In this document: positions 51,879-62,894 of the stretch, one piece after another
Position numbering within the stretch: the first letter of the stretch is position 1
Layout: every line of letters begins with the position of its first letter
Assembly: GCA_916613615.1 (NCBI GenBank)
Contig: OU744736.1
Span: 14,519,724 to 14,583,723 of the forward strand
Reading direction: 5' to 3'
Length of the DNA: 64,000 nt
Source: Steromphala cineraria
Lineage: Eukaryota > Mollusca > Gastropoda > Trochida > Trochidae
Notes under the pieces: generated by a model
What the model was told of the DNA's origin: nothing
The model's input: the letters and a program-made list of their open reading frames with translations, nothing else
Database searches by the model: none
Program-made: the position numbers and the translations under genes

Positions 51879-54800
51879 ATGGAGGACGAAAATCTCATAG
51901 TAGAAGATGATCTCATAGAAGAAGATGATCTCATAGAAAGAGGTGCAGTTTCTTCGTTGAACTTTGAGAGGATGGCCATTGACACCATCGAAAGGAGTCC
52001 TGTTGAGGAAACCGAAGTCTTAGATACGAGAGGTGCCATGGCGGCTACATGCACTGGTATGTTTCAGTATGAACATTACATTTTAAACAATTGGACGAGC
52101 TCATAAAAAAATGCACAAGGTTGGGGAAAACCCCCGAAAAGTGAAATTAATCTTACCAATCTATCTTAAACAATAAAATGAGTCCATAAACGAATCCACA
52201 ATTAAGGTTGGGGAATCTCACGAAAGGGAAATTAATCGTACCAAATTAATCGCAAGACTATCTATTATAAACAATAAAATGAGTCCATAAACGAATGCAC
52301 AAGGTTGGGGAATCTCACAAAAAATGAAATTAATCTTACCAATCTATTTTAAACAATAAAATGAGTCAATAAAAGAATCCACAATTAAGGTTGGGGTTAC
52401 TCACGAAAGGGAAATTAATCGTACCAATCGCAAAACTTTCTATTTTAAACAATAAAATGAGTCCATAAACGAATGCACAAGGTTGGGGAATCTCACAAAA
52501 AGTGAAATTAATCTTAACAATCTATTTTAAACAATAAAATGAAAACCATAAATGAATGCACAAGGTTGGGGAATCTCACAAAAAGTGAAATTAATCTTAC
52601 CAATCTATAAATGAGACCATAAACGAGTGCACAAGGTTTGGGGAATATCAAAAAAATTGAAATTAATCTTACCAATCTATAAATGAGACCATAAACGAGT
52701 GCACAAGGTTTGGGTTTCTCACGAAATGAGAAGTTAATCTTACCTTTAGCAAAACAATCTATTTTAAACAATAAAATGAGTCCATAAACGAATGTACAAA
52801 GTCCGGATGTAGCGAATCCATTTCCTTAACGAAAATGATTCAAGTGTTCACACTAAAATGGTCACATGTAATTGTCTTGTGATAGGTTATCATTCTCCTA
52901 GCGCTACGGATGATAGTGGTTACATGTTTGAACCGCTCAAGATAAATGAAAATACATTTACCGTACACTTATTTGCCTTGAAGGGGCAGTAGCACATTTT
53001 TAGAGGGAATAAAACAAAAATGAAAATAAAAATTTCAAATGGAAAGACAATTTATTTAAACTAAATGAAGCAGTTATAAATCAAATATGTAAAGTTCAGC
53101 CATGCCATTTCTTTTTCTTATACAAACTGAATTCAAGGTGTTCACACGAAAGTTGGCCGCCAATGGACTTCATGTGAATCTTTATAATTTGTTCTCGGAC
53201 TATGACTATGAAAGATTGGTTTGTGTAATGAGCATTTAGCATTGACATACAATTATTAGTGAAAAATTGAAAATATATATTTTTTCAAAAATGTGCTACT
53301 GCCCCTTTAAGGAAAGTTTGCAGAAAAATAATTTAAGTCGTTTATTGACAGGGTTTGGACGTGTTCATTACAATAGTACGTGCTTTTGGATGTTAGGTCA
53401 TAATCAATGTACTAGGATTAAGGCAAAAAATTTATTATTCATTCATTCATTCATGTTATTGATTGTCACAATGAAATATGGTACATGTTTTTGGCTAATA
53501 TTAAGATTCTGATTTTATATTTCAATCATGCAGCAGGAAGCACAAACATCATGATCGGAAACAGCCTTGAAAACATGGACATGGCTGTAAGAGGTAAGGT
53601 TAAATCCTTTCACATTGAACATCGGTCATTGGTTATGCCCCCTCCTGATAAGAAATCTTGAGCTAATTATTTTATGGATAATTGTTTTCTTTAGTATTAC
53701 TGACAAACCGTCAATATTTACAGTTTCTCCATCGTTTATAATTTTAGAACTATAAAAATGCTTTTTTTTCGCTGACATATGACATACATTTAATGAGGAA
53801 GACAAGAGTAATTCTATGGATGAACAACTTCTTTATTGGACGGTGGCAACGTTTCGGTATAGATTCTTATACCGTTTTCAAGCATATGGTGAATACAGCA
53901 ATTTATACAGTTTGGTATGATGAGAAAACAATAACAGTAACAACAGAATAAGGTAACAATTACATCAAAGGATAAATTACATGAAGTTTAAGAAAACATA
54001 GGATGAGTGGGATACAAGTTTGTGAGTGAGTTAATTAGACAGGTTAGCGAAGCCAGTTGAGTTGAGTGGATTAATTATTGGCGGATTAAATGGCTGTAAG
54101 CTGATGGGATGTAATAGCCTTGATCTCTGTTCATAGATGGCCGGAAACGAAAAATTTGTAAAGCTTCGGCTAAACGACGTTGGGTGTAATCATGTTTGTT
54201 GTCTTTGAGTGTTTTGACAGTGTCCCAGTTGATGTTGTGTTGTGGGAATTTGGTGATGTGTTCTGAAATAGCTGATTTGCGTCTGCTTTGATGGTGGATG
54301 TCTTGTGTTCTTTGATGCAAATGTTGAGTGGCCTTGATGTTTCTCCGATGTAGTTGCTGCCGCAGTCGCAGCTGATGTTGTAGACCACTCCTTGAGGCAG
54401 TGGTCATGAGCATGATTTTCAAATCCTTTGCTTCTATGAAACGTCTCTGTTAGGGCTTCTGTGACGAATAAACGACTTGATTAGGTTAGTTGGAAATCTC
54501 ATGCTTTGTCATATATGCGGCTGAAAAAGAAATGTTTATGGTGGCTTTTACAAAGAGTAACACACTTTAGTGTAATTTTGAGGTATTTTTCCGTACATGT
54601 AGGAGTAAAATGCACTCTTTCCAAAGTTGGAAAGACGTTCTTTCCAAAAAGGAAAGAAATCTTTTTCCTCCTTACTTAAACACTTCTCATGGGTGGTACT
54701 GGTCTGAAATTCAGTGTAACATTGCACCCAAACCTGGCTGCGTGTAGAACAGTTCTCTAATGCAGACAAAATTGAAAAGCCCCTGGCGGGATTCAAACCC

Positions 54801-57265
54801 CGGATCTTCTGATCCGAAGCTGAACGCGCTAACCACTGTGCTATCCTGCCCCATGTTTCATTAGGAAACAGACAAAAGTTCCCTCTCATTTTGATGGCAA
54901 AGTCTTTGCGACAAAACCGAAATTCAAATGTAAATAGCAACACTTCAATTAATTCATTCTATTTCTGAGGAATTAACCTTTCATCATCAACAATAAATTA
55001 GTAACAAGTTCTTATTCTATTTGGTATTGAAGTTTCAAATCTCTTGACCATTGTTACCACTTCTCAGATTATGAAACCCAACAAAAAATAATTGAAATTT
55101 TTAAATGCTGCCCTCTCAAACCACCCAAAAAATACCCCCAAAATGATACATATATGATTCATTTTGAAACGAGTGACCATGGCCTTTAACAGTTTCAAAC
55201 ATGAAATTTTGTTTATGGAATCAAACCATGAAATAGATTCTTACTATGATTATGATTTTGTCTATTTATAGGAAGGTCAGAGAGAGAGATAAAAGCTGGG
55301 ACAGAAGGACGAATAAGAACAGGAGCATTTGTCACTTTAATACGAATGTTGCAAGCAAGGTCAAGGTCATGGACAGTCATTTCTGGATGGCCAGGAGAAG
55401 GAAAGACAACTCTTGGTTACCTCCTTTTAAAGAAATTTTTGGAAGAAGGGTTTGACATTTATGTAATCAAAACCAAAGAAGAATATTTCAGCATCAACGA
55501 GTTTGGTTCCAAAAGCGTAGTCATGCTTAATGACATCTTTGGGTCCCTTGCTTTTGATCTTGAATCTTTGAATTACTGGTTAAACGTTCTTGAAGACCTT
55601 GAACAAAATATTCAAAAAAACGGAGAACAGCAGTTTCATGTTGTTGTCACGATGAGGAATTATATTGTTAAAGCAGCTATCCCTCATCTGGGTGGTTTGG
55701 CTACGTTCTTCCAGAACGAGAAATTCATTATCGACATCTCTGAAAAATTTCCGCTAAGTTTTTTAGAGAAGAAACACATCCTTAGATGTCATTTGAACAA
55801 GAAGAATATTGACATTGATGAAGCAACAATTACTCAAATTTGCAAGTGGCTTGTCAATGGATTCCCACAATGTTGTAAACTGTTTTGTGATATCTCAAAA
55901 GCCCATGACAACCCAAAACGTTTCTTTTCAAACCCTGTGGTTTTCTTAAACCAAACAATTACCAAACTGATAACAAATCCTCTTGTAAGGAAGTTATTTT
56001 ATCTGATTCTTGAAAATGATGGGAAGGTTGAAAAGAGAAGTTACAAAGGCAATCAGTTCTATGAAAGCATTTCACGAGACGAGATTATTGAAGCTTCCCA
56101 TGGCCTTATTGGGAGTTATCTGAAAGATAACGGAGCTCTTGTGTTCAGTCATCCTTCTATTTTGTGGAGTGTTGTCTTTGTGATAGGATGTCGAGACCTG
56201 GCTTTCATTATACAGGCATGTCCCTTGTCCATAATGAAAGAAATTGTTGTACTGTATAATCCTAACACGGATCATCACCAAGAAGGATATCTTACAATAA
56301 GAGCTGAAGGTCCATGTATCGAAGCATTAACTGAAAGATTTGTTAAGGAGATTGAAGCTGGATACTTACAAACTGTGCTGTCAAGTGAAGCATTTCAGTA
56401 CGAGGCATTTGCAAAGGATGTCCTGTCACGTTTGAAAAAGAAATGGAACATCTTGGAATTGCCAGACTTCTCTTCCAGGAAAACTTTTCTCCATTTTGTC
56501 TGCAGTAGCAAATCAAATGTTCTCTTGAAACTCATATGTGAGGAACACACTTTCAGCGAGAATCAGTTGAAGCATTTAGTGCTTAGTTGTGCTGAAAATG
56601 GATCCCGAGAATCGTTTGTCCTCATCAAAGAGAATTATCCAAACCTGAACCTTGCCATTAGAGATGAATATGAGAGGACCCCTCTTCACAAAGCCGCAGG
56701 GAGTGGCAACAAAGGTTTGGTAGAGCTTCTGCTGCCAAACTCTGATGTCATAGCGGTTGATTCCCATTGCAAGATGACAGCGCTCCATTGTGGAAGTGAG
56801 GCAGGTCACAAAGAAGTATGTGAATATTTGGTTGAACATGGCAGCCTTGTGAACTGTCAAGATAAAGTTGGAAGAACACCACTTCATTTTGCAGCGTGGG
56901 GTGGCCACAAGGATCTTGTCAGTTCATTGATAGAGAAAGGAGCTGATGTTAACATGGCAGACGTTGAGAATGGAGCACCACTGCATGATTGCTGCTACCG
57001 AGGTTATGATGGCATTGCCGATAGCCTAATAGAAAGGGGATGTGACGTCAACGTGCAGAATAACTTTGGTGAAAGTCCTTGCTGTGTAGCTGCTGCAAAT
57101 GGATACTCTGATGTCGTTAGACGGCTGTTGAGGGCAGGCTGTGCTACCAGTTTGAGAAACCATAAGGGTCAGACCGCTGAGGACATTGCAAGGGAATTCA
57201 AATTCACTGAGACCATCCAAGCCTTTGAAGATTACAGAAGGATATCTGCAACAGTCTTTCCTTGA
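51879..57265 (+). CDS. STAND-type P-loop NTPase with ankyrin repeats (nSTAND3-like), 743 aa
   Basis: Exons: 51879-52056, 53534-53593, 55272-57265. Both introns are phase 1 with GT-AG ends, and the joined frame is open to TGA. ATG 51879 sits in AACATGG and opens an acidic repeat (EDDLIEEDDLIE). Exon B adds 20 residues. Exon C holds a Walker A loop GWPGEGKTT (residues 118-126), a Walker-B-like VVMLNDIFG (162-170), a sensor-like HVVVTMRN, and a long helical region. Five to six ankyrin repeats follow (about 544-734; RTPLHKAAGSGNKGLVELLL, RTPLHFAAWGGHKDLVSSLI). The NTPase block resembles novel STAND group 3 domains, usually LDDIFG; here the first Asp is Asn. STAND proteins act as ligand-gated oligomerising sensors, often in immunity or cell death. 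No death, TIR or HEPN effector domain is visible, so the output is unknown. Probably cytosolic, with no signal peptide or membrane segment. Confidence 0.85.
52075..52800. repeat. Minisatellite, about eight units of 70-105 bp
   Basis: Units contain AATGAGTCCATAAACGAATG, CACAAGGTTGGGGAATCTCAC and GAAATTAATCTTACCAATCT. It begins about 20 bp after the exon A donor and fills the 5' part of intron 1 of the STAND gene. Confidence 0.93.
52980..53309. mobile_element. GGGGCAGTAGCAC MITE, full-length copy
   Basis: TIRs AAGGGGCAGTAGCACATTTT / AAAATGTGCTACTGCCCCTT, 330 bp, in STAND intron 1. Internal blocks match the 60079-60443 copy. Confidence 0.9.
53795..54422 (-). pseudogene. Penelope-like element: GIY-YIG endonuclease end and 3' tail, frameshifted
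   Basis: On the minus strand one frame gives VYNISCDCGSNYIGETSRPL (the GIY-YIG start, within 54388-54270). A second frame gives SAISEHITKFPQHNINWDT, then EALQIFR..NRDQGYYIP (54290-54075). This is the usual order of the C-terminal GIY-YIG domain of Penelope-like retroelements, split by a frameshift near 54280. Reverse transcriptase is absent, so the copy is 5' truncated. The tail at 53795-53890 recurs at 38695-38800. Lies antisense in STAND intron 2. Confidence 0.85.
54600..54852 (-). mobile_element. tRNA-Arg-derived SINE
   Basis: The minus-strand head at 54852-54780 reads GGCAGGATAGCACAGTGGTT with an A box (TAGCACAGTGGTTAGCG), a TTCAGCTTCGGATCAGA anticodon arm (anticodon TCG, as in tRNA-Arg) and a B box GGTTTGAATCCCG. 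It is not a working tRNA, because the T and acceptor stems do not pair well. A body of unknown length follows toward 54600. The open frame across it is a familiar artefact of such SINEs. Confidence 0.75.
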
Positions 57266-57970
57266 GCAAGAGTGCCGAAACATTCAGAATATCTTTACCA
57301 ACTCAAAGTGGGACTGTGTGTTATATTTGAGTCAATTTGCCAATTGATACCTATTGTGTTATTTAATGAGGAATTACTGTTGCTGAAATGAATCATTTTG
57401 CTCACATATTCCCTCCTGCTGTTGGCTAACATTTGAGATACACATGGTTAAACTTTTCACACGTGTACGATATTACACAATCTGTAAATTTACACATGTA
57501 TGTAATAGCAAATTTGCTGTGCGTTCACATGAGTTTTAGCAGAGTGCGTAAGACTCATTTCTCGAAAGGTAATTCTTTTAATTTTGTTAATCACCCTTTC
57601 AATTTCAATCTGTCACAATTGTGGATCTATTGGCACATCGTCGCTGCTTGCGAAGAAATAGTCCATACTAGATTAGTTTCGGATTTGTATTCGGTTTCAA
57701 TAGTTAAAATGAATACAGGAAGTCATGTCTTCACATTAGTCCATACATTGATGACAACGGTATTGTCCCAAACCACATAACCCCAAAACATAAAACAACA
57801 AAGTTCATGGTTGACTGCACCAGATATAGACACTAGAATCCTCATACTATGACAGAAGAGAGAACACTGCATGATGGGTTTTGCTATTTTGTTGTTGTTG
57901 ATTATAATGTGTTTCATATTGTGTGAAGTACTACATTTTAAACAATAGTTATATATTCTAATAAATTATA
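57266..57970 (+). other. Probable 3' UTR of the STAND gene
   Basis: AT-rich, no repeats noted. AATAAA at 57960-57965 is the best signal, just before a LINE fragment. The UTR end is inferred. Confidence 0.4.
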
Positions 57971-57971
57971 C

Positions 57972-58780
57972 TTGAGCGAGATATCAAGACTCGTGAAGTG
58001 GTGTGAAGATAATTATCTCCAGTTAAATACAAAGAAAACAAAAGAACTTGTAATTGACTTCCGAAGAAATAAATCGACCACTACACCTGTTGTTATCAAC
58101 GGGGAAACGGTAGAGGTTGTCTCCAACTACAAATATTTGGGTACACTAATTGATGATAAATTAACCTTCTCATCACATGTGGATTATGTATATAAGAAGT
58201 GCCAAATGCGACTCCACTTTCTACGGAAGCTTAGGTCATTTTACATTGACTCTCGCTTGTTGTCTTTATTTTATTCAAGTAGTATTAAATCCGTTCTCGC
58301 TTTTAGCATACAGTCGTGGTGTGGAAATTTGTCTTTGCAGGAAAAAGGAAGACTGAGAAAAGTGATCAACATTGCAGGAAAAATTTCAGGGAGACAATTT
58401 GATACGTTAGAATCAATCTATTCACATAGTCTCATGCGTGCGGGAAAAAAAGATAATTTCAGATAACGATCACTACCTGCATAGTTGGTACGAACTTCTT
58501 CCATCCGGACGACGCTACCGAGTTCCGAATGTAAAATTAAGGCGCACCAAGATGTCTTTCATTCCAGCAAGCATTACTCATTTAAATATCTAAATTATAC
58601 TGTTCCAGTCTGCCATTCCCATGTACCATGTGATTATTGTTAATTGTCATTATTGTATATTTTAGCCTTTTTATATCCTGTTATATATATATTCTGTATT
58701 ACTACTGTGCTCAATTCATGACAATCCAAATTCCCTTCCAAGGGCAATAAAGATTTATCTTATCTTATCTTATCTTATCC
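57972..58780 (+). pseudogene. Non-LTR retrotransposon 3' end (Rex1/CR1-like), frameshifted
   Basis: Reverse-transcriptase C-terminal region: LVKWCEDNYLQLNTKKTKEL, YLGTLIDDKLTFSSHVD, SWCGNLSLQEKGRLRKV. After a frameshift in an A7 run at about 58445, the +1 frame continues with HYLHSWYELLPSGRRYRVP. It ends with a TTATC tail (58757-58779). 5' truncated near 57970, as is usual for LINEs. Directly follows the STAND gene 3' end on the same strand. Confidence 0.88.
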
Positions 58781-58967
58781 TACATGATTTCAAAGAATGA
58801 TACAAGTGCTTGTTCACATGTCCATTCGAGTCAATCATGACTGTTCATCATTCATTTAAGTTATTGAGCTTGTGCCGATATACTGTATTATTACTCGCCC
58901 GTGTAAGATACCGCAGTGTAATATTTATACAACAATATTAAACTAGTGTAATTACACAATGCAAGGA

Positions 58968-58999
58968 TGACGTCATATAAGTTTGTTGTTGTGACGTCA
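58968..58999. promoter_or_regulatory. Paired CRE-like TGACGTCA sites, 24 bp apart
   Basis: TGACGTCA starts at 58968 and 58992. They lie about 90 bp before a CpG-centred palindrome, the same arrangement as at 22.5 kb. Confidence 0.5.
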
Positions 59000-59089
59000 C
59001 AGTGTAAGGGCGCCGTCACAATGGTTGCTGAGTCGCGAAAATGTTAGTTTCGGCAATTATGTTTGATTTTTAGGGCAAGTAATAAACAG

Positions 59090-59230
59090 AATACTAAACT
59101 CCCTTTCATTTAATACTATTTTTATTAAACTCGTGAATGAGTTGGTATCAAACTCGCTTTCGCTCGTTTTATACAAAATCATTAACTCGTTTAATAAAAA
59201 TAGTATTAAATGGAAGGTCGTTTAGTATCC
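59090..59230. repeat. Palindrome with CpG-rich centre, about 65-bp arms
   Basis: AATACTAAAC..TTTAATACTATTTTTATTAA is mirrored around a centre CTCGCTTTCGCTCG. The arms have several mismatches and small indels. Confidence 0.93.
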
Positions 59231-60078
59231 TCTATATACGCAATGGTACAAATTTTATATTCTGATATAAGATTTTACAAAAACTTTTGACTCTAGCTCT
59301 GTTAACAGAGAAACCATATGGAATCTCCTAGATACACATTACGTAATCCATTTAGAAGAATCATATTCAAACTGCAAAATTAATTTTACTGTATTCATGG
59401 TATTTTTAGCAATATTTTGCGACCAACCATGAGATCGGACCAAAACTCATTAAATAGGAGACAAATGACCGAAATGTAAGCCCCGGCATGTCGACATGCA
59501 GGCGAATCAAGAATGAATGTGCAATTTGAATGCAATAAAGACCAATATAATCTTATGTATGTCTGTCCTGCTTAGCACATTTCAAATTAACGTAATCAAG
59601 AAATATCATTTTCACATCATGATATTAATTTGTTTATAAACCATTTCTAGAAAAACAAATAAATAAAAATCTACTTCTGTCCGATACTCCTTTGTGTGAT
59701 TACCGTATATAATTGGATCTGACAAACCTGACAAAACATTCAAAAATTCTGAATTGTTGAATTTTTGCGTTCTTAGGTTAACAAAAATAAACTGATATAG
59801 GATTTCAGCATAGACCCTTTTCTCCTGCACTAATGTTCATACAGAAATAAATGACTTTGTTAATTTAGATACATCTGTGATAGTAAATATATTTTCTGTT
59901 CACTTGTCTGTTGTATTTGTCAATTACATACATCCAGGTTATACACATTATAAAGGAAAAGGTAAAAAAATGTATTCTAGTGCCAGATTTCCTGATATTA
60001 AGATACCGTTACATATAACATATAACATATATTTGAGCTGAAGCCCATGTCATTACGGACGGGAAAGCTTCTTGGGCC
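59231..60078. other. Intergenic, nothing recognised
   Basis: AT-rich, no supported gene or repeat. Confidence 0.5.
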
Positions 60079-60443
60079 TTAAAGGGGCAGTAGCACGTTT
60101 TTAGTGGGAATATAAGGTGATGTCAGGAAAATGAAAATAAATGGTTCCAATTGAAAGACAATGTATTTAAACTAAATGGAGCACTAATAATTCAAATATA
60201 CAACGTAGAGTTTAGCCATGCGATTCATTTTTCTTACACAAAATGAATTAAAGGTGTTCACACAAAATGGCCGCCAATGGATTTTATGTGAATCTTCATA
60301 CTTTGTCTTCTAACTACGGATGATTGGCTTGTGTAATGAGATTTTTGACACTGTCAAGATAATAGATTTAGCATTAAATTACAATTATCAGTGAAAAAAA
60401 TAAAATATAAAATCATCAAAAAACGTGCTACAGACCCTTTAAG
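60079..60443. mobile_element. GGGGCAGTAGCAC MITE, full-length copy 2
   Basis: TIRs TTAAAGGGGCAGTAGCACG / CGTGCTACAGACCCTTTAA, 365 bp. Internal GACACTGTCA and ATGTGAATCTTCATACTTTG blocks are shared with 48115-48285. TTAA at both ends may be the target site. Confidence 0.88.
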
Positions 60444-60854
60444 ATCGAGCTAACAGCACACCATAAAGCCCTTTGGCATCCCTCCCCCCACTCAACATAT
60501 CAGGAATCTTGCACCCCGCCATCACACCCCTCCCGCTTTTCAAATATAAAACCTTGCTTCCCTAAACACAACCCCATTGGAATCAATAAGAAATTGAAAA
60601 GCGACAAAAGTAGTTGTCTGGATGTCATCGGCTGCAAAATATGGCACAGGTGAAATATCTTTTGGAGAAACGAAATATGTACATCTATTCTTGCCGTTTG
60701 TACCACAATTATTAGAAACCTAAGTACTTTCAGAAAGATGAAGCTTTTCGGAAATTTAAGTGATTGCTATGCGATAAGTTATTTTCTCCAAATATGTAAA
60801 TGCCAATGGATTCATAGGCAGGTTGTCACATTGACTAAACATTTTGGCATTGGT

Positions 60855-60976
60855 CAGGGTCCCCTTTCACAAAACCCTAAGGTGATCGTAAGTCCTTAAG
60901 GTAGCCTTAGTGCAATGTTAAAGAATGGTAGTTAAGGTCAACCTTAGTAACGGTTACTTTGTGAAAGGAGGCCCTG
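60855..60976. mobile_element. Short MITE, copy 2 of the 28512-28630 family
   Basis: TIRs CAGGGTCCCCTTTCACAAA / TTTGTGAAAGGAGGCCCTG, with internal AAGGTAGCCTTAGTGCAA and AACCTTAGTA blocks in the same order as copy 1. Confidence 0.85.
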
Positions 60977-61865
60977 GTCTTTTGAAATTCTTAAATCTTG
61001 AGGAGGAAGAAGAAAACAACCCAGGAGAATTATGGGATGAAAGTAAGTGTGTATGATGCCTTGATCCTGTAGAGTGACATAATTATTGGCCACATATATT
61101 TTTTTACATTTCTCCACAACCCTCTCTCACTTGATATTCTGTTCTGGAAAGTGTTACTCTAATTCTCAACAGTGTTAAATACAAACCAAAAAACTCACCA
61201 TTTTCAAATATTTTATTCATGAAAAATTTACAAACATGATTTGGGAAACAACTTGTATAGGGAAGTACTCCTAACTAAAAGCATTTTCATGGTATAAATG
61301 TAGCAATACTCAAATGCTATCAGTGGGTTCAATGAAAAAACACATGTTACTTTCAAAATTTAATGGCAAACAGAGAATCATGAAAATTCTAAGTTTCTCA
61401 AATAAATAATACATAAGCCAGATGTTTTATCTTCAGGTGGTCAAATATTTCCTTGACCTTCTTATCTGTCTGTCGTTGAAGAATAAATAATAAAGTATCT
61501 TGCGATATCAAATGCAAATTCTTCTCCGCAGGTCATGAATTCTGATATGAATTTTCAAAATGGATTACTTTGCATTTGAAAACATTTGTTTTAACCTTTT
61601 ATGAAATGCATCTATTTTACTAAGTAACATGCTACTGCCCCATTAAACTTGCAAGACAATTTGTCATTAAACTTCTTTTTTCAACCTTAACATCAAAATG
61701 TTTGTTAAAGGTTTCTTTTTTGTTTCTATCAATTATCCTGAAAATATGGTATCATGACATCTATTGTCTCAAATATTATTACCTAGGGGGTCAGTAATTT
61801 TGGGGTTCATGTTTTTCATTATCTTCCTACGCAAATTGACGGTTTTCGAACTGTCAGTTTTATGC
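60977..61865. other. Intergenic, mostly nothing recognised
   Basis: AT-rich. ATGCTACTGCCCCATTAA near 61629 resembles one end of the GGGGCAGTAGCAC MITE, without a visible partner. Confidence 0.45.
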
Positions 61866-62082
61866 CTTGCTGCTGACCCTTGAGTCTTCTTTCCTGATAT
61901 CAGCGCCCCTACGTGTCATTGTGAGCTACATCCAGTTACTTTCTGATTGGACGATTGCTTTCTCTCATAGGAAGCTAGAGAACAAGTACAGACAACTCAA
62001 GTGTCTGCAGCAAGGCATAAAACTGAAGTACAGTCTAAGTAAACCTAGCCTCAATATAGCAAGTTGCACACCGATATTGAGT

Positions 62083-62231
62083 CTAGAAAGGTCTAGTAGA
62101 GGGTCGCCTCAGCCGACCTTTCCCCAACCTATGACCCTCCAACGTTATACAAGGCAGACTTTTGTGGCTTGGTAACATGAGTTCTGATTGGTCAATTCAA
62201 TACGCAACCCTCTACTAGACCTTTCTAGGCT
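62083..62231. repeat. Short inverted-repeat element, 25-bp arms
   Basis: TCTAGAAAGGTCTAGTAGAG (62083-) is mirrored by CTCTACTAGACCTTTCTAGG (to 62230), 149 bp in total. It abuts the 5' end of the LINE fragment, so the LINE may have inserted at its edge. Confidence 0.85.
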
Positions 62232-62887
62232 AAAAGGCTATATTGCCAAAGCCTGCTCGTATCAACTCCGCAATATTGGGAATATACGTAAATTTCTCAG
62301 CCAAGACTCTGCTGCTACCCTGGTACTTTCACTCGTAATCTCAAGACTCGATTACTGTAATAGTTTACTCGGTAATGCATCGAAGGTAATTGTAAACAAA
62401 CTTCAGCGTATTCAGAATACGGCTGCCAGAATAGTAATGCGCTGCAAGAAATACGAGCACATCACCCCGATTCTCTGTACCCTTCACTGGCTTCCTGTAC
62501 AACAGAGAATTCGTTTCAAGATCCTGTGCTTAGTGTACCAGTGTCTCTCAGGACATGCTCCGAAGTATCTCTGTGACTGTATTATGCCATACACCCCGAC
62601 TCGATCATTGCCATCACAGTCTCAGAATCTTTTGATTGTCCCAGTTACAAAAACAGTTACCTATGGTCATAGATCATTTTCATTTGTTGCTGCAAAAGAG
62701 TGGAATCAACTACCAAATGACATAAAAAGTTGTGAAACTCTAAACTTGTTTAAGTCCAGGCTAAAAACTCATTTGTGTAGACAAGCTTTCTCTGATCAGT
62801 GAATTTTGGAACTGTGCGCTTAGAGCATGATTTGTCATGGAGTCACGCGCGTTACAAATGAACTATTATTATTATTATTATTATAAA
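62232..62887 (+). pseudogene. LINE 3' end (CR1/L2/Jockey-like reverse transcriptase)
   Basis: An open frame from about 62188 to a TGA at 62802 carries the classic C-terminal LINE signatures SRLDYCNSLLGNA, KLQRIQNTAARIV, HITPILCTLHWLPVQQRI, FKILCLVYQCLSGHAPKYL and EWNQLPNDIK..LFKSRLKTHL. The catalytic part is missing (5' truncation). A TTA microsatellite tail (about 62865-62887) marks the 3' end, as in CR1/L2 elements. The frame is undamaged, suggesting fairly recent insertion. Confidence 0.93.
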
Positions 62888-62894
62888 TATCGGA

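Noticed and set aside
54780..54852. Functional tRNA-Arg gene
   Set aside because: T-stem and acceptor pairing are poor and the sequence continues into a SINE body.
54548..54943. 131-residue frame containing WGRIAQWLARSASDQKIRG
   Set aside because: This runs across the A and B boxes of a tRNA-derived SINE and is a well-known false protein.
57433..57780. 115-residue frame after the STAND gene
   Set aside because: Composition and codon pattern look like untranslated sequence. Best explained as 3' UTR.
61867..62175. 102-residue frame before the LINE
   Set aside because: It crosses a short palindromic element and has no reverse-transcriptase motif in frame with the LINE.
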